From assembly GCA_016787265.1 (NCBI GenBank), contig JAEUVF010000001.1, forward strand, positions 97,649-161,648: 64,000 nt of DNA, read 5' to 3'. The notes under the pieces were generated by a model. The model had not been told where the DNA came from. It did no database searches and was given only the letters and a program-made list of their open reading frames with translations. This document shows, piece by piece, positions 18,001-27,204 of the stretch. How positions within the stretch are numbered: position 1 is the stretch's first letter; every line of letters starts with the position of its first letter. Source of the stretch: Flavipsychrobacter sp. Its GTDB lineage: Bacteria; Bacteroidota; Bacteroidia; Chitinophagales; Chitinophagaceae. The position numbers and the translations under genes are program-made.

Positions 18001-21000
18001 CTATAACGGGAATCTGTACCCGCTCTTTACCGAGCCCGAACAATCGAAACTTTTGAGAGAAGGGCAGTTTGATCTCTTTGGATTGTGCCGCCCAATTGAT
18101 TTTCCGTTCAATGACAAACAGGTTAGTTGCTTCAGTAGCCAGCTCAATACTGGTTTTTTCTCCGGGTTTCAGACTGCGTTTACCCTGGCTTGCGCTCAGG
18201 TAACCTGTTTCTGCAACCGTTTTACCTGTGGGGTCTGATAAGAATACAACAGACTTGCTCTCGATCATTTCTCCATTCGGATCTACTGCCTTAGCAATCA
18301 GCCGGTACCAGCCCGGAGCCCATTTTTTTCTATCCAGTTTTACATAGCCGGTGGAGTCGCTTTGTATGGATTTACTCCAAACTTTTTTTCCCTCCGACCA
18401 GGTTTCGGGATCATCTTCGTTTTTATACAAATCATTCGGGAAGTAACTACGAAACTCCTGCTCTGTTAGTACAAAGGTATCCGGTGCCTCCCAATAGCGG
18501 GAGCGTAACAGTTTACCCGGACTCTTTAACGGTACGATCTTCACGTTAACTTTTGTAGTTTGCGGTTCTCCCACCAGGTTGGTGCTGCTTACGAGAATAC
18601 CTGTAAAATCAGTAGTTGGCATTTTCTGCTGCTCCGCACGTACAGTCAGTTTCAATGATTTATAGGATACCGGCACCGAACTACTGGCCGAACGGGTTTC
18701 TCCATTCAAATCAGTGATATCAATATGGATGGTATAATCAAATACCGGATCTGTTTTTGGTTCAATGTTGCCATCGGGTATGGCCGGAAAAGAAATACTG
18801 AAACTTCCGTCCGCAGCAGTTGTCAGACTGCCATGCGCGATTTCGGCAGTTCTGTACCCCGGTCTGAATCCATAGGCTGCCAGCTTCCAGGGATATGGAA
18901 ATCTGGCGCCCCTGGTAACCCTGTAAGTACCGGTTGCATTGGAAATCGCATTGCCCGCATAGGCCATAGCATTGCCTTTTATAGTAACGGTATCGCCTAA
19001 CCGAACTGTAGTTTTCAGTTTATCCAGGCTTACTTCAAAGCGGGGCCGCTTGTATTCTTCCACACTAAAGTAGGTGGAAGAACCATACTCTTTGGATTCA
19101 ATTGTAAACTGTCCCGTCAGTCCGGTTGATGGCAAGGTGAATTTGCCAGCAACAGATCCATATTCATTGCTGCTTAACAACAAAGAATCCACTTTCTCCC
19201 CATTCGCATCAAACAACTGAAGGGTGGTTTTTTTGTCCGTCAGTAACCGGGGCAAACCGGTTTCCTTATCCTTGATTGTCAGTACTGCTTTAAAGTAAAG
19301 AAGTTGTCCCGGACGATAAATCCCCCGATCCAGAAACCAATGTACTCTTGCGTTCCTCTTTTCATAAGCCTCTTCTGTTGTATCCTCTTCCCGCTGATGG
19401 TAGGAGTAAATATATTCCTGCTCATCAATACGGAGACTATCAATTCCATGCTGCACTTCCAATGAAAAGCTTCCGTATTTGGTATCACCAATTTTGTCGA
19501 TAAAGAGATAACCTTTATCGTTTGCTGTCAGTGTTTCCTTTTTCATCCGGCGATAGCTCCTGGAAACGGGGTCATAAATCCGTTGATATAGTTCCACGGT
19601 TGCTTTTGGCAGTGGCTTTCCTGTATTCCGGTGCAGGAAAAAATAATCCGATCCCGAATGAATATAACTGATATTGGAAATATTCAGTTTCACTACTCCC
19701 AGGTTGGCATCAGCCATTGAAAAGGAAGGGCGATCGCTTGCCAGTAAAAAATACCTCCCCACCGGCAATGCATCCACTTTGATTTCTGCGCGGTGAAGTT
19801 TGTAGTCCTTTCTTTCAGGGAGCGCCTGTTCCCATGCACGCATCGATTCCGAGCCAGTTAACAAGGCCCAATTAGTGCTGTCAAAATAGTTCGATTGCTC
19901 CAGCAAATGCCCATGTTTTACCGGATCCACCGGCAGTACCCGCAGGTAAATCCTGTCCAGGTTTTTCCATTCTACCAGTCCACGAAAGGGCTCACCCGGG
20001 ATATTCACCCGTTCGGTTTGCAAACCCAGGCTGGGCGACTTGATTTCCTGTACGAGGTTATAAGTACGGATACTGCCCGGACTTGTTTTGTTTTCCCTTA
20101 CCAGTTCTTCGGCCACTTCCAGTGCTTTTACCGCATTTTCGGCTTCCCTGAAATACCAGTCTGCTAAAAGGAAAACTGCCTGATCTGCAGCTGCTGTTCC
20201 CTTAAAGCGCTTGCGATGTTGCTCCAGTACCGCTGTATACAAACTGTCCTTATCCGGAAATTCAGCTTTATCATGCAGGTAGAGATAACGTTCAAGATCT
20301 GTTGAAGCCAGCTCTTCGCGCTGCTGCTGCGTTTCATAATAATTCATCAAATCCTGCAGCAGACCAAGACTGATCCTTCCCGGTTCCGCACTATCTCCTT
20401 CGGATAACCGAAGTTTCATAAATCCTTCTGCCGGTTGCCAGAGTGTTTTATTTTCCCAAAATGATTGATCCGCCTGCTCCGGAAGTTCCACCGGATTTTC
20501 TTTGAAATAATTCAGTGCTTTTTTTACGACTAATTCGTATAGGGATGATCGGTAGTTACTATTTTCTCCTTTTTTAATCAGTGGTTCAACCAGTCTGCGG
20601 GCTTCCGGACCTTTCAGTGTTGGCTCGGAGAGCGCCTCCCGGTATGCTTTCGTAATAGCTTTGTGAAAATCGGTTGCTGTCCAGGTTTGAATATCCTCCA
20701 CATTGGTTTCCGCCAGGGGAGTGCGGTCATAGATCGACCAACGTTGCTGGTCGTATTTCTTTTTATAATAATCGCTCAGGAGTGTATTCAGGAGTGCCCG
20801 TGCCACACCCTGCTCAAGCGCAATTTCCTTTCGCAACAAATTCAACGCTGCCGTATCACTTTCTTCTACCAGAACCTCCTGCAATTGAATTCGATATAGG
20901 ATCGCCTTAATCTGATGACCCGATTGTTTCTCTGCCTTCGCCTTTGTATACAACTGTTGTACTTCCTCCAATGCAGACTGGTACAAGCCTGCTTCCTGTA

Positions 21001-21118
21001 CCAGGGAATCTATTTTTTCCCACCAGGGATCGTATTGTGTTGTTGGCATTTTCTGAGCTGATGAGGAAAAGGAAAAAAATAAAATCAAAAGGCTTAGACC
21101 TAAGCGCATATCTGACAT
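15041..21118 (-). CDS. Alpha-2-macroglobulin-like exported protein (very large)
   Basis: A 2025-residue exported protein of the bacterial alpha-2-macroglobulin family. It opens with a signal peptide (MRLGLSLLILFFSFSSSAQ; starts at 21118 and 21109 are both plausible). The middle has a chain of macroglobulin beta domains, including HWFLDRGIYRPGQLLYFKAV (family core), and a bait-like Ala/Pro/Ser stretch ending SFSPPPPPAIRSNF. Next come the FFFPQLSADSNGHFSFSF segment and a thioester motif CSEQ with Cys1479. Then comes the helical thioester domain (DADQRLL, NTYAVQYHYMRSF) and a receptor-like beta end. By analogy it traps attacking proteases by covalent capture. It lacks a lipobox, and no penicillin-binding protein 1C gene is adjacent. 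Confidence 0.93.
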   Translation of the reverse strand: MSDMRLGLSLLILFFSFSSSAQKMPTTQYDPWWEKIDSLVQEAGLYQSALEEVQQLYTKAKAEKQSGHQIKAILYRIQLQEVLVEESDTAALNLLRKEIALEQGVARALLNTLLSDYYKKKYDQQRWSIYDRTPLAETNVEDIQTWTATDFHKAITKAYREALSEPTLKGPEARRLVEPLIKKGENSNYRSSLYELVVKKALNYFKENPVELPEQADQSFWENKTLWQPAEGFMKLRLSEGDSAEPGRISLGLLQDLMNYYETQQQREELASTDLERYLYLHDKAEFPDKDSLYTAVLEQHRKRFKGTAAADQAVFLLADWYFREAENAVKALEVAEELVRENKTSPGSIRTYNLVQEIKSPSLGLQTERVNIPGEPFRGLVEWKNLDRIYLRVLPVDPVKHGHLLEQSNYFDSTNWALLTGSESMRAWEQALPERKDYKLHRAEIKVDALPVGRYFLLASDRPSFSMADANLGVVKLNISNISYIHSGSDYFFLHRNTGKPLPKATVELYQRIYDPVSRSYRRMKKETLTANDKGYLFIDKIGDTKYGSFSLEVQHGIDSLRIDEQEYIYSYHQREEDTTEEAYEKRNARVHWFLDRGIYRPGQLLYFKAVLTIKDKETGLPRLLTDKKTTLQLFDANGEKVDSLLLSSNEYGSVAGKFTLPSTGLTGQFTIESKEYGSSTYFSVEEYKRPRFEVSLDKLKTTVRLGDTVTIKGNAMAYAGNAISNATGTYRVTRGARFPYPWKLAAYGFRPGYRTAEIAHGSLTTAADGSFSISFPAIPDGNIEPKTDPVFDYTIHIDITDLNGETRSASSSVPVSYKSLKLTVRAEQQKMPTTDFTGILVSSTNLVGEPQTTKVNVKIVPLKSPGKLLRSRYWEAPDTFVLTEQEFRSYFPNDLYKNEDDPETWSEGKKVWSKSIQSDSTGYVKLDRKKWAPGWYRLIAKAVDPNGEMIESKSVVFLSDPTGKTVAETGYLSASQGKRSLKPGEKTSIELATEATNLFVIERKINWAAQSKEIKLPFSQKFRLFGLGKERVQIPVIATNADKGGIEVQHVFVKHNRVYSYDSYFSVPLEEKDLKIQLKTFRDKLEPGGKEKWTVAISGEEAEKFGMELLTSMYDASLDQFAFSTWNKPAVWPSLNPVGNWTGITNFTAVGSSEHRIDLPVKAEEWKTEEELVEFEFLEDRRRNFGGKFVLRESERLMDASLPAAAPGVEIAKSTSAKVVADSAVTSEGAAAESFSPPPPPAIRSNFAETAFFFPQLSADSNGHFSFSFTMPESVTSWNWQLFAHTKSLAMGYLQQTIVTQKDLMVQPNMPRFVREGDKMEITTKVVNLTDKEVTGQAELQLIDATTNQPVDGWFRNFFPNQYFTVGPKSSELVKFPMEVPYQFDRALTWRIIARVGDKTDGESATLPVLSNRQLVTEAIPFFINGAATKEIPLTKLLNSKDSETLSNQSLTVEFSANPAWYAIQSLPYLADYPYECSEQTFNRLYGYLIADHLLKSAPRIKQVLLEWQQKDTSALLSNLQKNQQLKQVLLEETPWVLEAKSEAEQKKRLLLLFDAVRLSNESSKMIAKLKEMQSENGGFSWFTGGPDDRYITQYILTGIGHLQKLGIIGADYGLFAPIVSAALSYADQRLLEDYNKRDKGQKEPVYLNTYAVQYHYMRSFYSSIGLSGQYMVAANHYRKEMQSLWTKGNLFTKAMIALALHRTGDKQTASSILKSLQQTAIKSEDKGMYWKANTAGYYWQEAPIETQALMIELFQELKQPATTINALKAWLLLNKQTNRWSSTKATADACYALLLQGDNWLEAAPKVSVNLGEVTTITAGKEEAGTGYYQKIIPGTAVFPEMGEIKIQVQQAAAPTVVAPVWGAIYWQYFDNLENITAAKGPLSINKQVLVEKLTDKGPVLEQITDGAMLKVGDKLVVRLEIKTDRQMEYVHVKDMRASALEPTNVLSGYRWKGTLGYYESTRDASTNFFIQSLPKGSHVLEYALFVSHAGTFSNGISSIQCMYAPEFTSHTEGIKLNIEAN

Positions 21119-21253
21119 TTTAATACAAGTTATTGAAAAGCATACAGACCATAGATGCAGGCGACATTGGATTACATAGACCAATGCCCGCAAATCAATC
21201 ATCTTAACAGAACCTTGAGTGAATGTGAACTACTCACGTTGCAGGAACAAATT

Positions 21254-21281
21254 AAAAAAGCTGTCCCCCGGAGAGGACAGC
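21254..21281 (-). terminator. Hairpin with U-run on the minus strand
   Basis: GCTGTCC (21260-21266) pairs with GGACAGC (21275-21281), followed on the minus strand by six T (21254-21259). It lies about 50 bases beyond the sucD terminator and ahead of the A2M-like gene. Confidence 0.6.
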
Positions 21282-21331
21282 CCTATGTTGGAGTGAATGG
21301 GAGACGACTGCCTGAAAGGGTACAGAAAGAC

Positions 21332-21360
21332 AAAAGCGGTACAAATATTGCACCGCTTTT
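21332..21360 (-). terminator. Terminator hairpin downstream of sucD
   Basis: AAAAGCGGT (21332-21340) and ACCGCTTTT (21352-21360) form a 9-base perfect stem with an 11-base AT-rich loop, 22 bases past the sucD stop. The A/T flanks make it usable on either strand. Confidence 0.7.
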
Positions 21361-21381
21361 TCATATTTTCTGGTATTTCTA

Positions 21382-22254
21382 CTATTTTTTAATCACTTCG
21401 GCCATCTTTTTTCCGATATCAGCCGGACTTTGTACTACGTGGATTCCACATTCCGCCATGATCTTCATTTTTGCTTCCGCTGTATCATCCGCTCCTCCAA
21501 TAATCGCTCCGGCATGTCCCATACGACGGCCCGGAGGCGCTGTCTGACCTGCAATAAATCCTACCACAGGCTTGGTTCCATTCTCCTTAATCCACTTGGC
21601 AGCTTCCGCTTCCATGCTTCCACCGATCTCACCAATCATTACGATACCGTCTGTTTCCGGATCATTCATCAGCAATTCTACCGCTTCTTTGGTCGGTGTG
21701 CCAATGATGGGGTCACCACCAATTCCAATCGCTGTGGAAATTCCCAGTCCCGCTTTAGCTACCTGATCTGCCGCTTCATAAGTCAGGGTTCCACTCTTGG
21801 AAACAATGCCAATACGACCCGCCTTGAACACAAATCCTGGCATGATACCAACTTTACACTCATCGGCAGTGATTACACCCGGACAGTTTGGACCAACCAG
21901 GCGAGTCTTACGGCCCTGCAGGAAATTTTTGGCGCGAACCATATCCTGCACCGGAATCCCTTCTGTGATACATACCACCAGTTCAATACCGGCTTCCGCC
22001 GCTTCCATGATGGCATCTGCTGCAAATGCAGGTGGAACAAATATAATGGATACATTGGCGCCGGTTGCCTTCACAGCATCGGCTACCGTATTAAAAACAG
22101 GACGATCCAGGTGCGTTGAGCCACCTTTACCGGGAGTAACACCACCCACTACCTGAGTGCCATACTCGATCATTTGGGTAGCATGGAAAGTTCCTTCCGT
22201 TCCTGTGAATCCCTGTACTATAATCTTCGATTGCTTATTTACTAAAACGCTCAT
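21382..22254 (-). CDS. sucD: Succinyl-CoA synthetase (ADP/GDP-forming) subunit alpha
   Basis: The alpha subunit of succinate-CoA ligase, which makes ATP or GTP from succinyl-CoA in the citric acid cycle. The 290 residues match the family: CoA-binding Rossmann part with [13 protein letters not shown] (15-27), GGVTPGKGG (37-45), GPNCPGVI (121-128), and the phosphohistidine loop [13 protein letters not shown] with His247. The beta subunit gene sucC is not in this window, so the two subunits are encoded apart. A -7 element TAGTTTTG lies 25 bases upstream and two hairpins follow, pointing to a single-gene transcript. Confidence 0.98.
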   Translation of the reverse strand: MSVLVNKQSKIIVQGFTGTEGTFHATQMIEYGTQVVGGVTPGKGGSTHLDRPVFNTVADAVKATGANVSIIFVPPAFAADAIMEAAEAGIELVVCITEGIPVQDMVRAKNFLQGRKTRLVGPNCPGVITADECKVGIMPGFVFKAGRIGIVSKSGTLTYEAADQVAKAGLGISTAIGIGGDPIIGTPTKEAVELLMNDPETDGIVMIGEIGGSMEAEAAKWIKENGTKPVVGFIAGQTAPPGRRMGHAGAIIGGADDTAEAKMKIMAECGIHVVQSPADIGKKMAEVIKK

Positions 22255-22279
22255 ATGGCTTTATTTTAATGATCGGGGG

Positions 22280-22287
22280 CAAAACTA
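22280..22287 (-). promoter_or_regulatory. Putative -7 element for sucD
   Basis: The minus strand reads TAGTTTTG, an exact TAnnTTTG, 25 bases before the sucD ATG in the 74-base gap behind the MlaF-like gene. The expected -33 is not at a standard distance. Confidence 0.35.
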
Positions 22288-22328
22288 AGGTATAATGGGC
22301 AGATATCCGGCGCATTCCAAAGGGAAAA

Positions 22329-23138
22329 TTAGCGGATCAGGTCCTCCATATTCCGGTCGTTGTCAATCTTGCCGGTCTGTTCCAGCATCCGCATGTCCTT
22401 TGCATCCCGGAGGAAGTCTGAAGCAAAGATGAATTCATTCAGGCGCTGGTTTTTGCTGAAGATGATCTCTTTGTTATTCCCTTCCCATTCCTTATCTCCT
22501 TTGTACATATAGATGATCTTATCCCCAATCTCCATTACCGAGTTCATGTCATGGGTATTGATCACGGTGGTAATATTAAATTCCTGTGTCAGTTCCTTGA
22601 TCAGCTTGTCAATCACCAGTGAAGTCTGCGGATCAAGACCAGAGTTGGGTTCATCGCAAAACAGGTATTTGGGATTTAATACGATTGCCCGGGCGATGCC
22701 CACCCTTTTTTTCATGCCTCCACTGATCTCGGCCGGAAATTTTTTGTTGGCATCCCTCAGCTCCACCCGGTCCAATACCTCATCAACCCGCTTACGTTTC
22801 TCTGCCAGGGTCCAGTTGGTAAACATATCCAGCGGAAATTGAATATTTTTTTCAACGGTCAAACTGTCGAATAAAGCAGATCCCTGGAACAACATCCCAA
22901 TCTTCTTCCGGATTTCCTTTTTGTCCGCTGCATCCATATTGGTGAAATCCTCGCCATCGTATAAAATGGAGCCGCTATCCGGGCGAAACAATCCAACCAG
23001 GCATTTCATGAATACGGTTTTCCCGCTTCCACTGGCTCCAATGATCAGATTACATTTGCCATCGTCCATAACCGCACTCACATCGTTGATTACAGTTTTG
23101 TCGCCAAAGCCTTTTTTGATATGCTTAACTTCAATCAT
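22329..23138 (-). CDS. ABC transporter ATP-binding protein, MlaF-like
   Basis: A 269-residue ATPase of the Mla (phospholipid/lipid trafficking) ABC family. Walker A is GASGSGKT (about 34-41), the signature is ISGGMKKRVG and Walker B is YLFCDEPNSGLD; the MKKR variant of the signature and NSGLD are typical of MlaF. The ATG at 23138 follows the permease stop by one base, so the pair is translationally coupled. The short C-terminal extension (KDMRMLEQTGKIDNDRNMEDLIR) resembles the MlaF tail that docks on a partner. No MCE (MlaD) gene is adjacent. Confidence 0.94.
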   Translation of the reverse strand: MIEVKHIKKGFGDKTVINDVSAVMDDGKCNLIIGASGSGKTVFMKCLVGLFRPDSGSILYDGEDFTNMDAADKKEIRKKIGMLFQGSALFDSLTVEKNIQFPLDMFTNWTLAEKRKRVDEVLDRVELRDANKKFPAEISGGMKKRVGIARAIVLNPKYLFCDEPNSGLDPQTSLVIDKLIKELTQEFNITTVINTHDMNSVMEIGDKIIYMYKGDKEWEGNNKEIIFSKNQRLNEFIFASDFLRDAKDMRMLEQTGKIDNDRNMEDLIR

Positions 23139-23139
23139 G

Positions 23140-23877
23140 TTATAAGAGTATGGCTGCCAATACGTAATCGGCAAATAGAATTAATACGCAACTCACTACT
23201 ACCGATTTGGTAGATGCCCGTCCGATTTCCAGTGCTCCTCCCTGTACATAATAGCCGTAAAAAGCCGGCACACTGGATATGATAAAGGAGAATACATAGG
23301 CTTTTACCATCGCAAAAAATACGTTATAGGGTAGAAACGCGTTTAGCAGTCCTTTGTCAAAATCGGTCGTTGAAAGAATATTCGCTGCCTCTCCGGCCAA
23401 CCGGCCTCCCCAGATACCGAGTCCTGCCGATATCACCACCAGCATTGGTATCACCACCAGGGCTGCCACTATCTTGGGTAACACCAGGTAAGTTTTGGTA
23501 TTGATCCCCATAATTTCCAGGGCATCAATCTGTTCACTTACTCTCATATTTCCCAGCTCGCTTGCGATTTTACTTCCTACCACACCCGCCAGCACAATAC
23601 AGACAAGGGTAGGGGCAAACTCCAGTAATACGGTATCCCGCACGATCTGGGCGATAGAAGATTTTGGAATAAGCGGACTCACCAGTTGGTAAGCTGTTTG
23701 CAGAGTGGATACCGCTCCCATAAATACAGATATGATCACTACAATGCCGAGCGATCCGATTCCTATATCATTACACTGGTGCATGAATTCCTTCCAGTAT
23801 ACCTTGCGGTTCTCCGGTTTGGAAAACATATCCCTTAACATAAGTATGTATCTCCCGAATTCCTGGATAAATTTCAT
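23140..23877 (-). CDS. MlaE family lipid ABC transporter permease
   Basis: A 245-residue membrane permease of the MlaE family, the inner-membrane part of a system moving lipids between inner and outer membranes. Family marks are the SLGIVVIISVFMGAVSTLQTAYQL start, EFAPTLVCIVLAGVVGSKIASELG, the MRVSEQIDALEIMGI loop (EQIDAL is the hallmark coupling element) and GYYVQGGALEIGRASTKSVV near the end. About five hydrophobic segments are seen. It lies 21 bases downstream of the malic enzyme gene and one base before the ATPase gene, so malic enzyme, permease and ATPase may share a transcript. Confidence 0.95.
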   Translation of the reverse strand: MKFIQEFGRYILMLRDMFSKPENRKVYWKEFMHQCNDIGIGSLGIVVIISVFMGAVSTLQTAYQLVSPLIPKSSIAQIVRDTVLLEFAPTLVCIVLAGVVGSKIASELGNMRVSEQIDALEIMGINTKTYLVLPKIVAALVVIPMLVVISAGLGIWGGRLAGEAANILSTTDFDKGLLNAFLPYNVFFAMVKAYVFSFIISSVPAFYGYYVQGGALEIGRASTKSVVVSCVLILFADYVLAAILL

Positions 23878-23898
23878 GCTATGCGCTTCGCTGTTTAA

Positions 23899-26244
23899 TT
23901 ACATTTCTTTTGTGACCTTCTGGAATCGTTTCCACCATTTGGATTTGCGAACGATCTCTTCTGTCTGATTGCGGCTGCACTTCATCTGTGCATCTATTAC
24001 CGCTACCAATGCCATATTAAAGATACTCCGAACAGAGCTTCCTAACTGTAATACATGAACGGGCTTTTTCAATCCCAGCAGAATCGGTCCGATTGCATCG
24101 GCACCACCTACTTCTTTCAATAGGTTATACGCGATATTACCCGCAGCCAGGTTGGGGAAAATCAGGGTGTTTACGTCCTTATCCACCAGTTCGCTGAAAG
24201 GGTAATTATCTTTAAGTATTTCTTTATTAAAAGCGATGATACCCTGCATTTCGCCATCTACGATCAGTGAAGGATTTCGCTCTTTTACCAGCTTACGCGC
24301 CTTGGCAACCAATTGCGCTTCCGGCGATGCGCTGCTTCCGAAATTGGAATAACTCAACATCGCGATGCGGGGGGTGAGATTGAAATTCCGAACTTCCTTG
24401 GCTACCATCAATGTGATTTCCGCCAGTTCCTCTGCAGTTGGATTAAAGTTCACTGTTGTATCTGCCATAAAAATGGGACCCTTCTTGGTCAGCAGCAGAT
24501 ACATTCCGGCGATTTTGTTTACGCTTTCTTCCGTACCGATCACCTGCAAAGCCGGCCGGATGGTTTCATCGTAATTGCGGGTGAGCCCGGATATCATGGC
24601 ATCAGCATCACCTGTTTCCACCATCATGCAACCGAAATAGTTCCGGTCTTTCATGATCTTGATCGATTCGTACTTGTTCAGGCCCTTACGTTGTCTTTTT
24701 AAAAACAGCAGTTGCCCATATTCCTTTCTCTTCTCCTCCTGCTCGTCACTCCGCGGATCAATGATAGGAATGCCATCCAAATCAATCTGGTTGGTTTCGG
24801 CGATCCGACGGATCTTTTCTTCATTTCCTAACAGGATAGGATATGCGACACCTTCTTCAAAGACAATCGATGCCGCTTTCAGAATCTTCAGGTTATCCGC
24901 TTCTGCAAATACCAGTCGTTTCGGATCCCGTCTTGCCTTACTGCCGATTACACGCATCAACTGGTTGTCGATACCCAAACGATTGTTCAATTCTTCTTCA
25001 TATGCTTCCCAGTTTTTAATAGTAGTCGTAGCTACTCCACTCGCGATTGCCGCTTTTGCTACCGCCGGTGCGATGCTGGCAAGCAGGCGCGGGTCGAGGG
25101 GTTTGGGAATTATATAGTGCGGACCAAAAACGATATTCTTTTCGTTATAAGCCAAATTCACGATATCCGGAACCGGGCTCTTTGCCAGGTCTGCCAGCGC
25201 ATGTACGGCCGCGAGTTTCATTTCCTCATTGATCTGGGTGGCCCGAACATCGAGGGCACCCCTGAAGATATAGGGAAAGCCCAGCACATTGTTTACCTGG
25301 TTAGGATAATCACTCCGGCCGGTTGCCATGATCAGGTCTTTGCGCGCAGCAACGCCTTTTTCATAGGTGATTTCCGGATCAGGATTGGCCATCGCGAATA
25401 CTATGGGATTTTTCGCCATGCTTTGCACCATCTCGGTGGTAACCACATTCCCGACACTCAATCCAAGGAAAACATCCGCATCCTTCATAGCTTTCATGAG
25501 TGTCCAGTCGGCTGATTTTACCGCGAAAGGAGCTTTGTCTTCACCGAGGTCAGTTCTTCCGGCATGCAATACGCCATCCTTATCAAATAGGGTGAAATTT
25601 TCATAACGGGCACCGAGTGAGACATACAGTTTCACACAGGCCATGGCAGCAGCTCCGGCGCCATTTATAACAAAACGGACTTTCTCAATCTTTTTCTTCT
25701 GTAATTCCAGTGCATTCAGTAAAGCCGCTGCACTGATGATGGCTGTCCCATGCTGATCATCGTGCATTACCGGAATTTTCATCCGCTTGCGCAACTCTTT
25801 CTCTATATAAAAGCATTCAGGTGCCTTGATGTCTTCGAGGTTAATACCGCCAAATGTGGGCTCCAGCGCTTGTACGATCTCCACAAATTTTTCGGGATCC
25901 TTCTCATTGATTTCGATATCAAATACATCGATGTCTGCAAAAATCTTGAACAATACCCCTTTCCCTTCCATTACCGGCTTGCTGGCTTCCGGCCCAATAT
26001 CGCCAAGTCCCAATACCGCAGTGCCATTGGAGATGACCCCTACCAGGTTGCCTTTGGCAGTGTATTTATAAACGTTCTCACGGTTGGATTCGATTTCCTT
26101 ACAGGGTTCAGCCACACCCGGACTATACGCCAGCGAAAGATCCCGCTGGGTTTTAGCCTCTTTGGTGGGAACCACTTCTATTTTCCCCGGCCTTCCTTTC
26201 GCATGGTACTCAAGAGCCTGGGAACGTCTGGTTTCTTTACTCAT
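23899..26244 (-). CDS. maeB: NADP-dependent malic enzyme fused to a phosphotransacetylase-like domain
   Basis: A 781-residue MaeB-type malic enzyme, converting malate to pyruvate and CO2 with NADP. The N-terminal half (about 1-430) carries the malic enzyme catalytic segment [13 protein letters not shown] (38-50), the metal segment [20 protein letters not shown], and the nucleotide motif [10 protein letters not shown]. The second half (about 435-770) is a phosphate acetyltransferase-like domain with [16 protein letters not shown] and [18 protein letters not shown]; in MaeB proteins this domain is regulatory (acetyl-CoA sensing) rather than catalytic. Length fits the hybrid family. It is divergent from the ABC operon at 26351. 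Confidence 0.97.
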   Translation of the reverse strand: MSKETRRSQALEYHAKGRPGKIEVVPTKEAKTQRDLSLAYSPGVAEPCKEIESNRENVYKYTAKGNLVGVISNGTAVLGLGDIGPEASKPVMEGKGVLFKIFADIDVFDIEINEKDPEKFVEIVQALEPTFGGINLEDIKAPECFYIEKELRKRMKIPVMHDDQHGTAIISAAALLNALELQKKKIEKVRFVINGAGAAAMACVKLYVSLGARYENFTLFDKDGVLHAGRTDLGEDKAPFAVKSADWTLMKAMKDADVFLGLSVGNVVTTEMVQSMAKNPIVFAMANPDPEITYEKGVAARKDLIMATGRSDYPNQVNNVLGFPYIFRGALDVRATQINEEMKLAAVHALADLAKSPVPDIVNLAYNEKNIVFGPHYIIPKPLDPRLLASIAPAVAKAAIASGVATTTIKNWEAYEEELNNRLGIDNQLMRVIGSKARRDPKRLVFAEADNLKILKAASIVFEEGVAYPILLGNEEKIRRIAETNQIDLDGIPIIDPRSDEQEEKRKEYGQLLFLKRQRKGLNKYESIKIMKDRNYFGCMMVETGDADAMISGLTRNYDETIRPALQVIGTEESVNKIAGMYLLLTKKGPIFMADTTVNFNPTAEELAEITLMVAKEVRNFNLTPRIAMLSYSNFGSSASPEAQLVAKARKLVKERNPSLIVDGEMQGIIAFNKEILKDNYPFSELVDKDVNTLIFPNLAAGNIAYNLLKEVGGADAIGPILLGLKKPVHVLQLGSSVRSIFNMALVAVIDAQMKCSRNQTEEIVRKSKWWKRFQKVTKEM

Positions 26245-26281
26245 ACGGGTGCAAAATACGAAATGACATTTTGCAAAAAGA

Positions 26282-26312
26282 TTTGGTTGGAAAAGAAAAA
26301 GCTATACTTTTG
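26282..26312 (+). promoter_or_regulatory. Bacteroidota promoter of the ABC-GntR operon
   Basis: TTTG at 26282-26285 and TACTTTTG at 26305-26312 are separated by exactly 19 bases, the optimum TTTG-N19-TAnnTTTG layout of Bacteroidota sigma-A promoters. Transcription should start about 6-8 bases past 26312, inside the inverted repeat that follows. Confidence 0.75.
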
Positions 26313-26338
26313 TAGTGTACTAGTTAAGTAGTACACTA
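26313..26338. promoter_or_regulatory. Perfect inverted-repeat operator, likely bound by the operon's GntR regulator
   Basis: TAGTGTACTA (26313-26322), spacer GTTAAG, then TAGTACACTA (26329-26338): a perfect 10-base inverted repeat directly behind the -7 element and 12 bases ahead of the first gene. A dimeric regulator bound here would cover the transcription start. The YtrA-type GntR protein encoded in the same operon is the obvious candidate; that link is inference. Confidence 0.8.
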
Positions 26339-26350
26339 AAACAATAAAAC

Positions 26351-27181
26351 ATGATATCCATCCAGAACATTCATTTCAGGTATAAAAACAAACCGGTTTT
26401 CACTGGTTTGTCGCTGGACCTGCAACCCGGACATATCTATGGACTGCTGGGTAAAAACGGAACGGGGAAGTCAACCCTGCTCCGATTGATCAATGGATTA
26501 CTCTTCCCAAAAGAAGGTAAGCTTAACGTGCTGGGCTATACGCCGGCCAAACGCCAGCCAGATTTTTTGAAGCAGGTTTTCCTGGTTCCGGAAGAGTTTT
26601 ATCTGCCGAATATCTCCATAAATGAATTTTTAAAGGCCAATACCGGATTCTATCCGCTATTCAGTGCAGAACAATTCAACAGCTATCTGGGTGAATTTGC
26701 CATTCCCCGCGACCAGCACCTGCAGGAAATGAGCTACGGACAGAAGAAAAAACTGTTAATCAGTTTTGGTCTGGCTTGTAACACCCCCATTTTATTAATG
26801 GATGAACCAACCAATGGCCTGGACATTGTGAGCAAAAGCCAGTTTCGTAAAGTGATGGCAGGTGCAGTTAGTGAAGAAAAATGCATCCTGATTTCCACCC
26901 ACCAGGTAAAAGACCTGGAAAACCTGATCGACCGGATTACCATAATAGATGAAGGCGGTATTCTCTTTGATCAAACAATTGGCACTATCACCAATCGCCT
27001 GCATTTTAAAATTTCTTTCGACAGTGAGGAAGTTCGGTCTGCGCTTTATAAAGAGACTTCCTTAAAAGGGAATGCCATCATACTGCTCAATGATGAAGGG
27101 GAGGAGGGAAGGCTGGACCTAGAGATGTTATACAAGGCCATCATCTCCAATAAGGAAGCGGTACAAAAAGCATTTAAATAA
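26351..27181 (+). CDS. ABC transporter ATP-binding protein (YtrB-like)
   Basis: A 276-residue ATPase of the ABC-2 exporter type. Walker A GKNGTGKS is at 34-41, the signature is MSYGQKKKL, Walker B is ILLMDEPTNGLD, and the switch histidine is in ISTHQV. It is the first gene of a four-gene plus-strand operon: ATPase, permease, GntR regulator, membrane-anchored protein. The SYGQKKK signature is common in Bacteroidota and Firmicutes ABC-2 systems controlled by YtrA-type GntR repressors, which often respond to cell-wall stress. The transported substrate cannot be deduced. Confidence 0.95.
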   Translation: MISIQNIHFRYKNKPVFTGLSLDLQPGHIYGLLGKNGTGKSTLLRLINGLLFPKEGKLNVLGYTPAKRQPDFLKQVFLVPEEFYLPNISINEFLKANTGFYPLFSAEQFNSYLGEFAIPRDQHLQEMSYGQKKKLLISFGLACNTPILLMDEPTNGLDIVSKSQFRKVMAGAVSEEKCILISTHQVKDLENLIDRITIIDEGGILFDQTIGTITNRLHFKISFDSEEVRSALYKETSLKGNAIILLNDEGEEGRLDLEMLYKAIISNKEAVQKAFK

Positions 27182-27204
27182 TCAACCACCTTATCCAACT
27201 AATT

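Noticed and set aside
21430..22119. A 229-codon frame antisense to sucD
   Set aside because: sucD is certain from its motifs; the antisense frame is a by-product of its codon use.
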